The notes: generated by a model not told the origin, from the sequence alone. 64,000 bases of DNA from Rubricella aquisinus (GCF_014199445.1 NZ_JACIJS010000001.1:124001-188000), one strand, 5' to 3'; counted from the stretch's first letter, positions 23,830-32,399 are shown. Translations and numbers: made by a program.

Positions 23830-24492
23830 TCAACTCACCAGCATCCGCAAGCCGCCCGTCACGTCTGCGCGCACGGCAAGGCGCAGGCCCGGCTCGTCGC
23901 CTGCTTTCAGCGCCGCGATGATTTTCTGATGCGCCTCCACGGATCGGGTCTGCTGTTGTTTCGCATAGAGCGCCTGCAAGGTCGGCCCTGATTGCAGCCA
24001 TACCGTTTCCGTCAGCGCCAGCATCGCGGGGGCCTGTGCGCGCAAATAGAGCGTGCGGTGAAACTCCAGATTGGCCCGGACATAGCCCTGACGCGCGCCA
24101 TCCTGTACCAGCGTGGCGATCTGGCGGTTCAGCGCCTGCAACCGCTCGATCAATGCCAGATGCGCCCGCGGCAAGGCGCGGGCGGCCAATTCCGGCTCCA
24201 GCAGCGCGCGGATCGAGGCGAGTTCCTCAATCCGGTCATTGGTCAATTCAGGGGTCGAGATGCGGCCCGACTTGCTCATCGTCAGCGCGCCCTCGGCCAC
24301 CAGCCGCCGCAGGGATTCCCGCACGGGCATGGTCGAGGTGCCGAGTTGTTCTGCGATGCCCCGAATGGTCATGCTCGCCCCCGGCGCGACCTCCCCATGC
24401 AGGATCATCGTGCGCAGCTTGCGGTACACCCGGTCATGGGCAGTACCGACGGGGGGCGTTGGGATTTGCTCTTGTGTCTCGCGCGGGGTCAT
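23830..24492 (-). CDS. GntR-family (FCD) transcriptional regulator
   Basis: A 220-residue GntR regulator. The winged HTH is at about residues 18-80 (VYRKLRTMILHGEVAPGASM, IRGIAEQLGTSTMPVRESLR). An all-helical FCD effector domain follows (ASIRALLEPELAARALPRAH, NLEFHRTLYLRAQAPAMLAL, and EAHQKIIAALKAGDE with metal-site-like histidines). FCD regulators sense small carboxylates or amino acid derivatives. It is divergent from the agmatinase/methyltransferase/glutamine-synthetase operon, and a perfect TGTGATCACA palindrome lies 9 bp upstream of its start, which suggests it controls both itself and that operon. The start at 24492 is preferred over upstream ATGs that would run through the palindrome. 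Confidence 0.87.
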   Translation of the reverse strand: MTPRETQEQIPTPPVGTAHDRVYRKLRTMILHGEVAPGASMTIRGIAEQLGTSTMPVRESLRRLVAEGALTMSKSGRISTPELTNDRIEELASIRALLEPELAARALPRAHLALIERLQALNRQIATLVQDGARQGYVRANLEFHRTLYLRAQAPAMLALTETVWLQSGPTLQALYAKQQQTRSVEAHQKIIAALKAGDEPGLRLAVRADVTGGLRMLVS

Positions 24493-24500
24493 GGACAATC

Positions 24501-24510
24501 TGTGATCACA
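24501..24510. promoter_or_regulatory. Candidate GntR operator TGTGATCACA
   Basis: A perfect 10-bp palindrome centred between the divergent GntR gene (start 24492) and agmatinase gene (start 24556). GntR FCD regulators bind short palindromes of this type close to their own start. The close spacing to both starts supports joint control by the adjacent regulator. Confidence 0.45.
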
Positions 24511-24555
24511 ATTGCCGCAGCGGTCAAGCACGGCAGTCAGCATCATGGAATTCCA

Positions 24556-25503
24556 ATGACCGACCCACGCAAAGACTACGCCTTTACCGCCCGCGACACT
24601 TGGGCGACCACGCATGATGAGCAGATGTATTCCGGTGCGCTGTCATTCTGTCGGCGCAAGCTGACCCGCGATCCGGCGGGGCTGGATGTGGCGGTGATGG
24701 GCGTGCCGTTCGACACCTCCGTCACCAATCGGCCCGGCACGCGGTTCGGCCCGCGCGGGGTGCGGGCGGCCTCAAGCCAGCTTGCTTGGTCGCGCGCCTG
24801 GCCCAGCGCCTTTGACCCGTTTGAGCGGCTGAGCGTGGGCGATTGGGGCGACATCTATATCGACGCGGGCCACCCGCAGGACGTCCCGGATCATATCGAG
24901 GCCACGATTGCGGGCGTGCTGGCAGAGGTGCCGCGCGTGCTGCTGATCGGCGGGGATCATTTCACCACCTATCCGTCGCTGAAGGCGCATGTCGCGAAAC
25001 ATGGGCCATTGGGGATGATCCAGTTCGATGCCCATACCGACACTTGGAAAGATGACGGCAAGCGGATCGACCATGGCACCATGTTCTATCACGCGGTGAA
25101 GGAAGGGATCATTGATCCTGCCCGCTCCATTCAGGTGGGCATCCGCACCACCAATGACGATCCGATGGGGATCGAAATCCGCGATGCGATCACCGTCCAT
25201 GAGACGCCGCTGGCCGACACAATCGCCGCGATCAAGGCGCGGGTCGGGGATCGCCCGTGCTATGTCACCTTCGACATTGACGCGCTGGACCCCAGTTGCG
25301 CACCGGGCACCGGTACGCCCGTGGTGGGCGGGCTGACGACCCATCAGGCGATGACGATCCTGCGCGGATTGGCGGGGATCAATATCGTGGGCGGTGATGT
25401 GGTCGAGGTCTCCCCCGCCTATGACGTGGCGGAGATCACGTCGCTTGCCGGGGCGACGGTGGCGCTGCAACTCTTGTGCCTCTACGCCGAGGCCCCTGCA
25501 TGA
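24556..25503 (+). CDS. speB: Agmatinase-family ureohydrolase
   Basis: A 315-residue arginase/agmatinase-fold enzyme with the full set of dinuclear Mn ligands: H135 in GGDHFTTYP, D158/H160/D162 in FDAHTDTW, and D240/D242 in TFDIDALDPS. Agmatinase hydrolyses agmatine to putrescine and urea; related guanidino-acid hydrolases (guanidinobutyrase, guanidinopropionase) share these motifs, so the substrate is not certain. The ATG at 24556 has no strong ribosome site. It overlaps the next gene by 4 bp. With the PuuA-like gene two places downstream it could feed putrescine into gamma-glutamylation. Confidence 0.85.
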   Translation: MTDPRKDYAFTARDTWATTHDEQMYSGALSFCRRKLTRDPAGLDVAVMGVPFDTSVTNRPGTRFGPRGVRAASSQLAWSRAWPSAFDPFERLSVGDWGDIYIDAGHPQDVPDHIEATIAGVLAEVPRVLLIGGDHFTTYPSLKAHVAKHGPLGMIQFDAHTDTWKDDGKRIDHGTMFYHAVKEGIIDPARSIQVGIRTTNDDPMGIEIRDAITVHETPLADTIAAIKARVGDRPCYVTFDIDALDPSCAPGTGTPVVGGLTTHQAMTILRGLAGINIVGGDVVEVSPAYDVAEITSLAGATVALQLLCLYAEAPA

Positions 25504-26102
25504 GCGATCCTGAGACCATCGCCGTTTATGACGCGCAGGCGCAGAAATACGCCAGTTTGGTCAGCCGCGACACGCCGGACGCCGATTTGCAGCGCTTCAT
25601 GGACGGGGTGACACCGGGCGGGGCAGTTCTGGACCTTGGCTGCGGGCCGGGGAATTCGGCAGCAATGATGCGCGATGCGGGATTTCAGGTCACCGCATGG
25701 GACGCGTCGGAACAGATGGTTTGTTTCGCGCGCGAAACATTTGGGATCGCGGCGGAGGTGCAAACCTTTGACGATATTAACTTTTCGCAAACCTTTGATG
25801 GCATCTGGGCCAATTTCAGCCTGCTCCATGCCGACAGGGCGGACTTGCCCCGGCACCTGAGCGCGATCCACCATGCCCTGACACCGGGTGGGCTGTTTCA
25901 TATCGGGATGAAAACCGGGGATCAGGGGATGGAGCGGGACCGGATGGGCCGCAACTATGCCTTCTATACGGTTGCGGAATTGCGCGGCTTGCTCACCAGC
26001 GCGGGGTTCCGTATCGAGACAGAGCGCGAGGGGCGCGATACCGGCCTGTCCGGTGACATCTCCCCCTTTGTCATATTGACAGCACGAAAGGACGCGGCAT
26101 GA
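25500..26102 (+). CDS. Class I SAM-dependent methyltransferase
   Basis: A 200-residue Rossmann-fold methyltransferase. AVLDLGCGPGNSAAMMRDAG (about residues 40-59) is motif I, VTAWDASEQM is motif II with the acidic residue for the ribose, and FDGIWANFSLLHADRADLPR is post-motif. No N- or C-terminal substrate domain is present, so the acceptor is unknown. It is translationally coupled on both sides (ATGA overlaps with agmatinase and with the glutamine synthetase homologue), so it probably acts on an intermediate of the same pathway, or on a toxic by-product. Start chosen at the overlap, MSDPETIAVYD. Confidence 0.85.
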   Translation: MSDPETIAVYDAQAQKYASLVSRDTPDADLQRFMDGVTPGGAVLDLGCGPGNSAAMMRDAGFQVTAWDASEQMVCFARETFGIAAEVQTFDDINFSQTFDGIWANFSLLHADRADLPRHLSAIHHALTPGGLFHIGMKTGDQGMERDRMGRNYAFYTVAELRGLLTSAGFRIETEREGRDTGLSGDISPFVILTARKDAA

Positions 26103-27436
26103 CGCCCGCAGATATCGACCTCACTGGTATCGAGATAATCGAGCTTGTGTTTCCAGACATGAATGGCGTGGCGCGGGGCAAGCATTTGCCAGCGGATCAG
26201 GCCGATAAGCTGTTTGGCGGGGTGCGGATGCCCATCTCCACCCATAACCTTGATGTGCTGTCGCAAGATACCGAGGGCGCGGGACTGGCGATTGATGTGG
26301 GCGATCCTGACGGCGTGGGCAAGCTCGTGGCCTTTGGCCCCGCGCAATGGGGCGGGGGCAATCAGGCGGTGGCGCTGATGTCGCTGATGATGGCCGATGG
26401 CAGCGCGAACCCCTATGATCCGCGTCAGGTGCTGGAGACGGTCGTGGCACGGTTCACGGCGCGCGGGCTGACCCCGGTGGTGGCACCGGAGCTTGAGTTT
26501 TATCTGATGGACGCGCAGCGCGATGCGGGCGGACGCGGGCAGCCGCCGATCTCCCCGATGACGGGGGACCGTTTGCTGGATGCGCAGGTCTACCGGCTGT
26601 CGGTGCAAGACCCGTTCGTGCCGATCCTGAACGACATGCGCAACGCGGCACAGGCGCTGGGCGCGGATGCGGATGCCGCGCTGGCCGAGTTCGGGCCGGG
26701 GCAGTTCGAGATCAATCTGGCGCATACGAATGATGCGGTGGGCGCGGCGGATCAGGCGATCCTTTTGAAATACGCATTGCGCGGGGTGGCGCGCGCGAAT
26801 GGGATGGAAGCCTGTTATATGGCGAAACCCTATGGCGATCAGTCCGGCTCGGGCATGCATTTCCATGTGAGCCTGTTGGACAAGGACGGGCGCAACCTGT
26901 TCTCTGGCGCGGAGGAGGGCGTGTTGAACCCCTCGCTTGCCGGAGTGGTGGCGAAATTGCGCGACGTGATGCCCGCCTCCACGCTTGTGTTTGCGCCCCA
27001 TCTCAACAGTTTCCGGCGGCTGGCACCGGGATCCTATGCGCCGACGATCGCGGCATGGGGTCTTGATAATCGCGGCACGGCGCTGCGGGTGCCGACGACC
27101 ATGGGCGCGGGCGCGCGGGTGGAGCATCGGGTGCCGGGATCGGACGCGAACCCCTATCTGGTGCTCGCCGTGATCCTGCAAGCGGTGCTGGAAGGCCTTG
27201 ACGAGAGGGCCGATCCGGGGCCAGCGGTGGAAGGCGAGCCCACGGAGGCGCATGGCGCGCCCCTGCCGCTTGGCTGGGGACGGGCCGTGGCCGCGTTTGA
27301 GGAAGATGCGTTCATCGCGCGGGCGCTGGGCGCGGAATTCCAGCGGGTCTATGCGCTGATGAAGCATCAGGAGATGGACACGCTGCGCACGCGGGTCACG
27401 GATGTGGAATTTGATGTGTATATGCGTGCCCTGTAG
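26099..27436 (+). CDS. Glutamine synthetase family protein, PuuA-like (gamma-glutamyl-amine ligase)
   Basis: A 445-residue glutamine-synthetase-fold ligase. IIELVFPDMNGVARGKHLPA is the N-terminal beta-grasp, VAPELEFYLMD the first metal/glutamate site, EFGPGQFEINLAHTND the n1/n2 metal glutamates, SGSGMHFHVSL the ATP-binding His region, and NSFRRL with RVEHRVPGSDANPYL the C-terminal signature. The absence of the adenylylation loop and the IIELVFPDxNG start place it with PuuA/GlnT-type gamma-glutamyl-polyamine ligases rather than GlnA. It ends the GntR-divergent operon, with agmatinase at the head, so putrescine or another amine released upstream is the probable substrate. Confidence 0.85.
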   Translation: MTPADIDLTGIEIIELVFPDMNGVARGKHLPADQADKLFGGVRMPISTHNLDVLSQDTEGAGLAIDVGDPDGVGKLVAFGPAQWGGGNQAVALMSLMMADGSANPYDPRQVLETVVARFTARGLTPVVAPELEFYLMDAQRDAGGRGQPPISPMTGDRLLDAQVYRLSVQDPFVPILNDMRNAAQALGADADAALAEFGPGQFEINLAHTNDAVGAADQAILLKYALRGVARANGMEACYMAKPYGDQSGSGMHFHVSLLDKDGRNLFSGAEEGVLNPSLAGVVAKLRDVMPASTLVFAPHLNSFRRLAPGSYAPTIAAWGLDNRGTALRVPTTMGAGARVEHRVPGSDANPYLVLAVILQAVLEGLDERADPGPAVEGEPTEAHGAPLPLGWGRAVAAFEEDAFIARALGAEFQRVYALMKHQEMDTLRTRVTDVEFDVYMRAL

Positions 27437-27460
27437 GCCGAATGCTCTTTTGCCCGCGTT

Positions 27461-27491
27461 GCGTCGGGATATTTGTAGAAACTGAAATGGG
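27461..27491 (+). repeat. Degenerate copy of the TATTTGGAGAAAGTGAA intergenic motif
   Basis: GCGTCGGGATATTTGTAGAA followed by ACTGAAATGGG resembles the core of the composite repeats (CGGCGGGGTATATTTGGAGAAAGTGAATTGGG). It sits 25 bp after the glutamine synthetase homologue stop, in the same orientation as in copies A and B. The rest of the 27437-27556 gap shows only the ribosome site of the next gene. Confidence 0.5.
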
Positions 27492-27556
27492 TGTGGGAAG
27501 CGCGTGATTGACAGGGCGCGCATCTGGGGCTGATCGTGGCGCAAGGAGGACGCGCC

Positions 27557-28729
27557 ATGACCACCCATTCCCCGAATTTCGAGACATCCGAGTATAAGGC
27601 GCGGATCGCGCGCACGCGGGCGGCGATGGCGGGGCGGGGGCTCGACCTGCTTGTCGTGTCTGATCCGTCGAATATGGCGTGGCTCACCGGCTATGACGGC
27701 TGGTCGTTTTATGTGCATCAGGCCGTGATCCTGCCGCTGGAGGACGCGCCGGTCTGGTGGGGGCGCGGGATGGATGCCGCAGGCGCGGCGCGGACCGTGT
27801 TCATGGCAGGTACGGACAGTATTCGCAGCTATGCGGATCGGTATGTGCAAAACCCCGATCAGCATCCGATGGAGGATCTGGCGCGGGTGATTGCCGATCT
27901 GGGCGGGCGGCGGATCGGGGTGGAGTTGGACAATTATTATTACTCGGCCAAGGCGCATGATGTTCTGTCAGGCCGGGTGGAGGCGTATCTGGAGGATGCG
28001 ACGGGATTGGTGAACTGGCAGCGGATCGTGAAATCGCCGCGGGAGATCGCCTATATCCGGCAGGCCGCCCGCATCGTGGAGCAGATGCATCGCGCGATGC
28101 TGGAGCAGGCCGAACCGGGGATGCCCAAGCATCACCTCATCGCGGAGATCTACCGCACCGGTATCCGCGGGGTGGAGGGGGCGTGGGGCGATTATCCGGC
28201 GATTGTGCCCATGGCGCCCTCGGGCATGGATGCCACCGCCCCGCATCTGACATGGGATGACCAGCCCCTGCGCGCAGGCGAGCCCACGTTTTTCGAATTG
28301 GCAGGCGTTCATCGCCGCTATCACGCGCCACAATCGCGGACGCTGTTTTTCGGGGAGCCCCCGGCGCAGTATCGGCGGGCGGAGGAGGCCGTTTTGGAGG
28401 CCACGCGCGCGGCGATGGAGGTGCTGCGGCCCGGTAAGCTGTGCGAAGATGTGGCCGCCGCGTTCAACGGCACGCTGGCGCGGTTCGGCTTCAGCAAGGA
28501 CAGCCGCTGCGGCTATCCCATCGGGTTGAGCTATCCGCCCGATTGGGGGGAGCGGACAGCATCCTTCCGGGCAGGCGACACCACGGTGATCGCGGCAGGC
28601 ATGGTGTTTCATTTCATGCCCGCGCTGTGGCTCGACGATGGGGGGATCGAGATCACGGAGCCCGTGCTGGTGACAGAAAAGGGGGCGGAGTTTCTGACGG
28701 GCACGCCGCGCGGGCTTTTTGTTAAGTAA
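27557..28729 (+). CDS. M24-fold hydrolase resembling ectoine hydrolase (DoeA/EutD)
   Basis: A 390-residue pita-bread-fold protein. The N-terminal creatinase-like domain has LLVVSDPSNMAWLTGYDGWS, and the middle VKSPREIAYIRQAARIVEQM marks the start of the catalytic domain. The usual metal-site sequences (VDxG and SDxTR) are replaced by FFELAGVHRRYHAPQSRTL, so two metal-binding aspartates are missing. The ectoine hydrolase EutD/DoeA is a known metal-independent M24 member using an active-site glutamate; E247 here sits in the matching region. AAGGAGG precedes the ATG. No doeB or ectoine synthesis genes are nearby, so an ectoine-like cyclic amide substrate is possible, but a generic Xaa-Pro-peptidase-like role cannot be excluded. 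Confidence 0.72.
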   Translation: MTTHSPNFETSEYKARIARTRAAMAGRGLDLLVVSDPSNMAWLTGYDGWSFYVHQAVILPLEDAPVWWGRGMDAAGAARTVFMAGTDSIRSYADRYVQNPDQHPMEDLARVIADLGGRRIGVELDNYYYSAKAHDVLSGRVEAYLEDATGLVNWQRIVKSPREIAYIRQAARIVEQMHRAMLEQAEPGMPKHHLIAEIYRTGIRGVEGAWGDYPAIVPMAPSGMDATAPHLTWDDQPLRAGEPTFFELAGVHRRYHAPQSRTLFFGEPPAQYRRAEEAVLEATRAAMEVLRPGKLCEDVAAAFNGTLARFGFSKDSRCGYPIGLSYPPDWGERTASFRAGDTTVIAAGMVFHFMPALWLDDGGIEITEPVLVTEKGAEFLTGTPRGLFVK

Positions 28730-28773
28730 TTGAGAAAATAGATTTTATCAGCGCGATTTGGTGTGAAATAAAA

Positions 28774-28791
28774 ACTGATTGATTGATCAGT
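28774..28791. promoter_or_regulatory. Candidate TetR-family operator
   Basis: ACTGAT-TGATTG-ATCAGT, a perfect 6-bp-arm dyad, lies 21 bp before the start of the TetR gene. The TGATNNATCA-like repeat within an AT-rich patch is typical of TetR-family operators. It would allow autoregulation and control of the TRAP operon that follows. Confidence 0.5.
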
Positions 28792-28811
28792 CAGCCTTGC
28801 TATCGTGAGGT

Positions 28812-29462
28812 ATGGAATCAGCCGCACGCCAGCACGACACCTTTACCGCCGCGCAGGAGCGTATCCTTGATGCAGCGGAGGCCGCGTTTTCCGAAGCGGG
28901 GTTCGGCGGCGTGGGGATGAAGGCGATTGCGCAATCGGCAGGCGTCGCGCAGGGGCTGATCCATTATCATTTCGACACCAAGGAAGGGTTGTATGCGGCA
29001 GTGATCGCGCGGCGGTCCTCGCTCATCAATGCGGGGCGTCAGGCGCTGCTGGATGCCGTGCCCGTGGACGCGCCCGACCGGATCGAGCGGATTTTCGACG
29101 CCCTTTTCCGCCCGCCCTTGGGCGAGGAAGGGGGCGGTAAGGTCTATGCCCGGATTTTCGCAGGGCTTGCCGTAGGGGGCGCGCGGGATCAGGCGCTGGT
29201 GCAGGAGCATTACGACCCGATTGCGCGCAGATTCATCGCCGCCTTGCAGGACGCCGCACCGGGGGCCAGCAAGGACGCGATCACATGGGCCTATACCTTT
29301 GCCATCGGGATGCTGATCGCGAGTGTCAGCCGGGACGGGCGGCGCGAGCGTCTTGCCACGCGCCACCCCGATGAGACCGAGGATATCATCCGCAATCTGA
29401 CAATTCATGCCGCCGCCGGATTGCGCGGCCTGATCGAGAAGGACCAGACCACCCCGACATAA
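28812..29462 (+). CDS. TetR-family transcriptional regulator
   Basis: A 216-residue TetR protein. The HTH is at residues 34-57: VGMKAIAQSAGVAQGLIHYHFDTKEGLY is split across helices 2-3, with the invariant YHF and KEGLY. The C-terminal ligand domain (ARIFAGLAVGGARDQALVQEHY; AYTFAIGMLIASVSRDGR) is not matched to a known effector class. It is followed 45 bp later by a TRAP transporter and catabolic genes and preceded by the M24 hydrolase, so it is likely the local repressor. An operator-like dyad at 28774-28791 overlaps its probable promoter. Confidence 0.88.
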   Translation: MESAARQHDTFTAAQERILDAAEAAFSEAGFGGVGMKAIAQSAGVAQGLIHYHFDTKEGLYAAVIARRSSLINAGRQALLDAVPVDAPDRIERIFDALFRPPLGEEGGGKVYARIFAGLAVGGARDQALVQEHYDPIARRFIAALQDAAPGASKDAITWAYTFAIGMLIASVSRDGRRERLATRHPDETEDIIRNLTIHAAAGLRGLIEKDQTTPT

Positions 29463-29507
29463 GGCGCAAAGCCAGCGGGGCCATTCATATCCACTAGGGA
29501 GGATCAC

Positions 29508-30566
29508 ATGAACAAACTGACAGGACTGACCGTTGCTGCCGCGATTGCAGCCATCCCCACGGCAGGCGTCACCGCAAGCTATAACGCCACCATCGCGGCG
29601 GGGCATCCGCCGGTGTTTCGCTGGGTGCGGATGATTTCGGAAAGTTTCATTCCGACCGTGCAGGCAGAGCTTGAAGGCTCCGGCCATTCCATGACCTTCT
29701 CCGAGCAATATGGCGGCGCGATCGCCGGTGTGGGGGAGGAATTGGAGGCGGTCGAGGTGGGGCTCGCGGAAATCGGCGTTTGCTCATCGCTGTTTGATCC
29801 CGCGAAACTCGCCGTGCAGAACGTCACCTACTACACCCCCTTCGTGAGCGATGATGCCCGCGGGGTAAACGCGCTGATGCATGATCTGCACAAGACCGAT
29901 CCGCGCATGACCGAAGCCTATGCCGACAACAATGTCGTCTATCTGGGCGCGCCGGTGGGGATTGATGACTATCTCTTGATGACCGATTTCCCGGTGGAGA
30001 GCCTCGCCGATCTCGATGGGCGCAAGATCGCGGCACCGGGGCCCGCGATCAACTGGCTGTCGGGCACGGGTGCTGTTGGCGTGTCGGGCAACCTGACGAC
30101 CTATTACAACGAGTTGAAAACGGGAGTGTATGACGGGGTGATCGTGTTTGCCTCCGCCGCGTTGCCGGGCAAGCTCTATGAGGTGGCGCCATATGTGACC
30201 AAGGCGGGGCTGGGCGCGCAATTCTCCGGGGCGCTGTGTGCCAATATGGATTGGTATGACGGGCTGCCCGCTGACGTGCAGGCCGCCCTCACTGCCGGGG
30301 CCGATGCCGCACAGGCGTGGTATATGGATGCGCTCGAAGGCGCGGTGGAGACATCGCTGACCACGATGGCCGCGCAGGGTGCCACCGTGACCGACGCCTC
30401 GCCAGAGATGCGCGCCGCGTGGGCCGCTGGCATGGACAACGCCGCACAGACATGGGCCGCGTCCCTTGATGCGCAGGGCAAGAAAGGGACGGAGATCCTT
30501 GAGCTTTACATGAACGCGATGCGCGACGCGGGTGCGACACCCCTGCGCAACTGGGACATGGAGTAA
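29508..30566 (+). CDS. TRAP transporter substrate-binding protein (DctP family)
   Basis: A 352-residue periplasmic binding protein with signal peptide MNKLTGLTVAAAIAAIPTAG (probable cleavage after VTA, residue 23). ISESFIPTVQAELE, GVGEELEAVEVGLAEIGVC and LADLDGRKIAAPGPAINWL follow the DctP pattern; the arginine-type carboxylate contact expected for organic-acid ligands is not certain from sequence alone. It is the extracytoplasmic component of a tripartite ATP-independent importer driven by ion gradients, with DctQ and DctM encoded next. AGGGAGG precedes the ATG. Ligand unknown; the downstream cyclase, FAH and OsmC genes suggest an acid that is then hydrolysed. Confidence 0.88.
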   Translation: MNKLTGLTVAAAIAAIPTAGVTASYNATIAAGHPPVFRWVRMISESFIPTVQAELEGSGHSMTFSEQYGGAIAGVGEELEAVEVGLAEIGVCSSLFDPAKLAVQNVTYYTPFVSDDARGVNALMHDLHKTDPRMTEAYADNNVVYLGAPVGIDDYLLMTDFPVESLADLDGRKIAAPGPAINWLSGTGAVGVSGNLTTYYNELKTGVYDGVIVFASAALPGKLYEVAPYVTKAGLGAQFSGALCANMDWYDGLPADVQAALTAGADAAQAWYMDALEGAVETSLTTMAAQGATVTDASPEMRAAWAAGMDNAAQTWAASLDAQGKKGTEILELYMNAMRDAGATPLRNWDME

Positions 30567-30569
30567 CCC

Positions 30570-31079
30570 TTGTCCCGTGATCCCCTGCCCCTGCGTGTGC
30601 TTGATGGCGCGACGCAGGGGCTCAATGTCATAGGCTCGCTCCTGATCGCGGCCCTGATGGTGCTGATCGGGGCGGATGTGCTGGGGCGCAACCTGATGGG
30701 CGCGCCGCTCTCGGGCGTGCCGGAGATGGTGACGCTCAGCATCGTGGCGATCGTGTTTCTGCAAATCCCGCAGGCGCTGCGCGCGGGGCGGATGACCCGC
30801 TCGGAGGCGTTCACCGACATGCTGGAGCGGCGCGCCCCCCGAACGGCCCGCGCCCTGTTGAGCCTGTTCGATCTGGCCGCGATGTTCGTTGTCGGCACCA
30901 TCGTGCACGCCACATGGCCGATCTTTACCCGCGCGTTTGAGCGGGGTGAATTTGTCGGCGCGGTGGGGGATTTCACCGCCCCCGTCTGGCCCGTGAAAGC
31001 GATGATCCTGATCGGGGGCAGTATGCTCGTTCTGCAATTTCTGGCCCGCATCGCGCGGCGATATGGATATGGCACATGA
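30570..31079 (+). CDS. TRAP transporter small permease (DctQ family)
   Basis: A 169-residue membrane protein with about four hydrophobic segments (LNVIGSLLIAALMVLIGADV; MVTLSIVAIVFLQIPQALRAG; FDLAAMFVVGTIVHATW; PVKAMILIGGSMLVLQFLA). GxxxTRSEAF-type loop and PVWPVKAM agree with the DctQ family. It seems to start with TTG at 30570, placed after GGAG in the DctP C-terminal codons and only 3 bp beyond the DctP stop; no better ATG is available without losing the first transmembrane helix. Overlaps dctM by 4 bp. Pairs with DctM to form the membrane part of the importer. Confidence 0.85.
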   Translation: MSRDPLPLRVLDGATQGLNVIGSLLIAALMVLIGADVLGRNLMGAPLSGVPEMVTLSIVAIVFLQIPQALRAGRMTRSEAFTDMLERRAPRTARALLSLFDLAAMFVVGTIVHATWPIFTRAFERGEFVGAVGDFTAPVWPVKAMILIGGSMLVLQFLARIARRYGYGT

Positions 31080-32386
31080 CCCCGTTTGACATCGGGTTGC
31101 TGGCCCTTGGCGGCATGGGCGTTTTGGTGCTGTCGGGGCTATATGTGCCGATTGCGCTGATCCTGTGCTCTTTCCTAGGGGTCTGGGCCATCAAAGGCTC
31201 CCCCATTTTGGCGTCAAAGCTACTGGGACTGGCGGCGAATGACGCGATTGCGAGCTATTTCTTCGGTGTGGTGCCGCTGTTCGTGCTGATGGGTTTTCTG
31301 GTGTCGGAAGCGGGCCTTGGCCGGGATGCGTTCGACGTGGCCAACAGCCTGTTTCGCAAGATCAAGGGCGGGCTTGGCGTCGGCACCGTTGGCGCGAATG
31401 CGATCTTCGCCGCGATCACAGGGATTTCCATCGCATCCGCCGCCGTGTTCACCAAGATCGCGGTGCCGCAGATGATCCGGCACGGCTATAATCCTCGCTT
31501 TGCCGTGGGGGTGGTTGCGGGCAGTTCGGTGCTGGGAATGATGATCCCGCCGAGCCTTTTGCTCATTCTCTACGGTATCCTGACGGAGCAAAGCATCGGG
31601 GATTTGTTCATCGCGGGCATCGGGCCGGGGCTGCTGCTGGCGCTGTTTTTCGCGGGCGGGATCATCGCGATGGCGATCTTCACCCCCGGTTTTGTCGGCA
31701 CGCCCGATGATGGGGATACGCCCGGTCTGTCGCGGCGCGAGGTGCTCGGCAAGGGCCTGCCGATTGCCACGCTGATCGTGCTGGTTTTGGGCGGGATTTA
31801 TGCGGGCATCTTCACACCGGTGGAGGCGGGCGCGATGGGGGCGATTGGCGCGCTCATCCTTGGGCTGATGAAGCGGACCCTCACCCTGCGCAGTTTGTGG
31901 AAAGTGCTGGTGGAGACCGGGCTTGTCACCGCCTCCATCTGTTTTCTCATTATCGCGGCACAAATGTATTCGCGGATGCTGGCCTTTTCCGGCGTGCCTG
32001 CGGGCTTTGGCAGCTATGTCGCGACGGCTGAGATCGGATTTTGGGCATTGATCCTTTTGTATGTCGCGGTGATGATCGCGATGGGCATGATCCTTGATAG
32101 CTCCTCGATCATGCTGATCCTCGTGCCGCTGATGCTGCCGGTGGTGGGGCCGATGGGGGTTGATCTGATCTGGTTCGGGATCGTGACGGTGCTGGCGGTG
32201 GAGATTGGATTGCTGACGCCGCCCTTTGGCATATCCGTCTATGTCATCAAATCCACGCTCGATGATCCGACGATCAGCTTGGGCGATATTTTCAAAGGGG
32301 CAGCCCCCTTTGCCGGGTTGATGGTCGTGGTGCTGGCACTTGTGCTCGCCTTCCCATGGATCGCAACCGGGCTGTTACCGCATTAG
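31076..32386 (+). CDS. TRAP transporter large permease (DctM family)
   Basis: A 436-residue polytopic membrane protein of the DctM/ion-transporter superfamily, with about 12 hydrophobic segments. Marker sequences are FFGVVPLFVLMGFLVSEAGL, ANAIFAAITGISIASAAVFT, GVVAGSSVLGMMIPPSLLLI, GIYAGIFTPVEAGAMGAIGAL and GMILDSSSIMLILVPLMLPV. It is the transport channel subunit, coupling substrate import to Na+ or H+ flow, together with the upstream DctQ and DctP. Translationally coupled to dctQ (ATGA). The AGGAGG ribosome site of the next gene begins right after its stop, consistent with one transcript. Confidence 0.93.
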   Translation: MTPFDIGLLALGGMGVLVLSGLYVPIALILCSFLGVWAIKGSPILASKLLGLAANDAIASYFFGVVPLFVLMGFLVSEAGLGRDAFDVANSLFRKIKGGLGVGTVGANAIFAAITGISIASAAVFTKIAVPQMIRHGYNPRFAVGVVAGSSVLGMMIPPSLLLILYGILTEQSIGDLFIAGIGPGLLLALFFAGGIIAMAIFTPGFVGTPDDGDTPGLSRREVLGKGLPIATLIVLVLGGIYAGIFTPVEAGAMGAIGALILGLMKRTLTLRSLWKVLVETGLVTASICFLIIAAQMYSRMLAFSGVPAGFGSYVATAEIGFWALILLYVAVMIAMGMILDSSSIMLILVPLMLPVVGPMGVDLIWFGIVTVLAVEIGLLTPPFGISVYVIKSTLDDPTISLGDIFKGAAPFAGLMVVVLALVLAFPWIATGLLPH

Positions 32387-32399
32387 GAGGGAGGGCCAG

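Noticed and set aside
25964-27958. A 664-codon minus-strand open frame
   Set aside because: It spans the ends of several plus-strand genes with clear families and has His/Arg-rich low-complexity composition typical of antisense GC frames.
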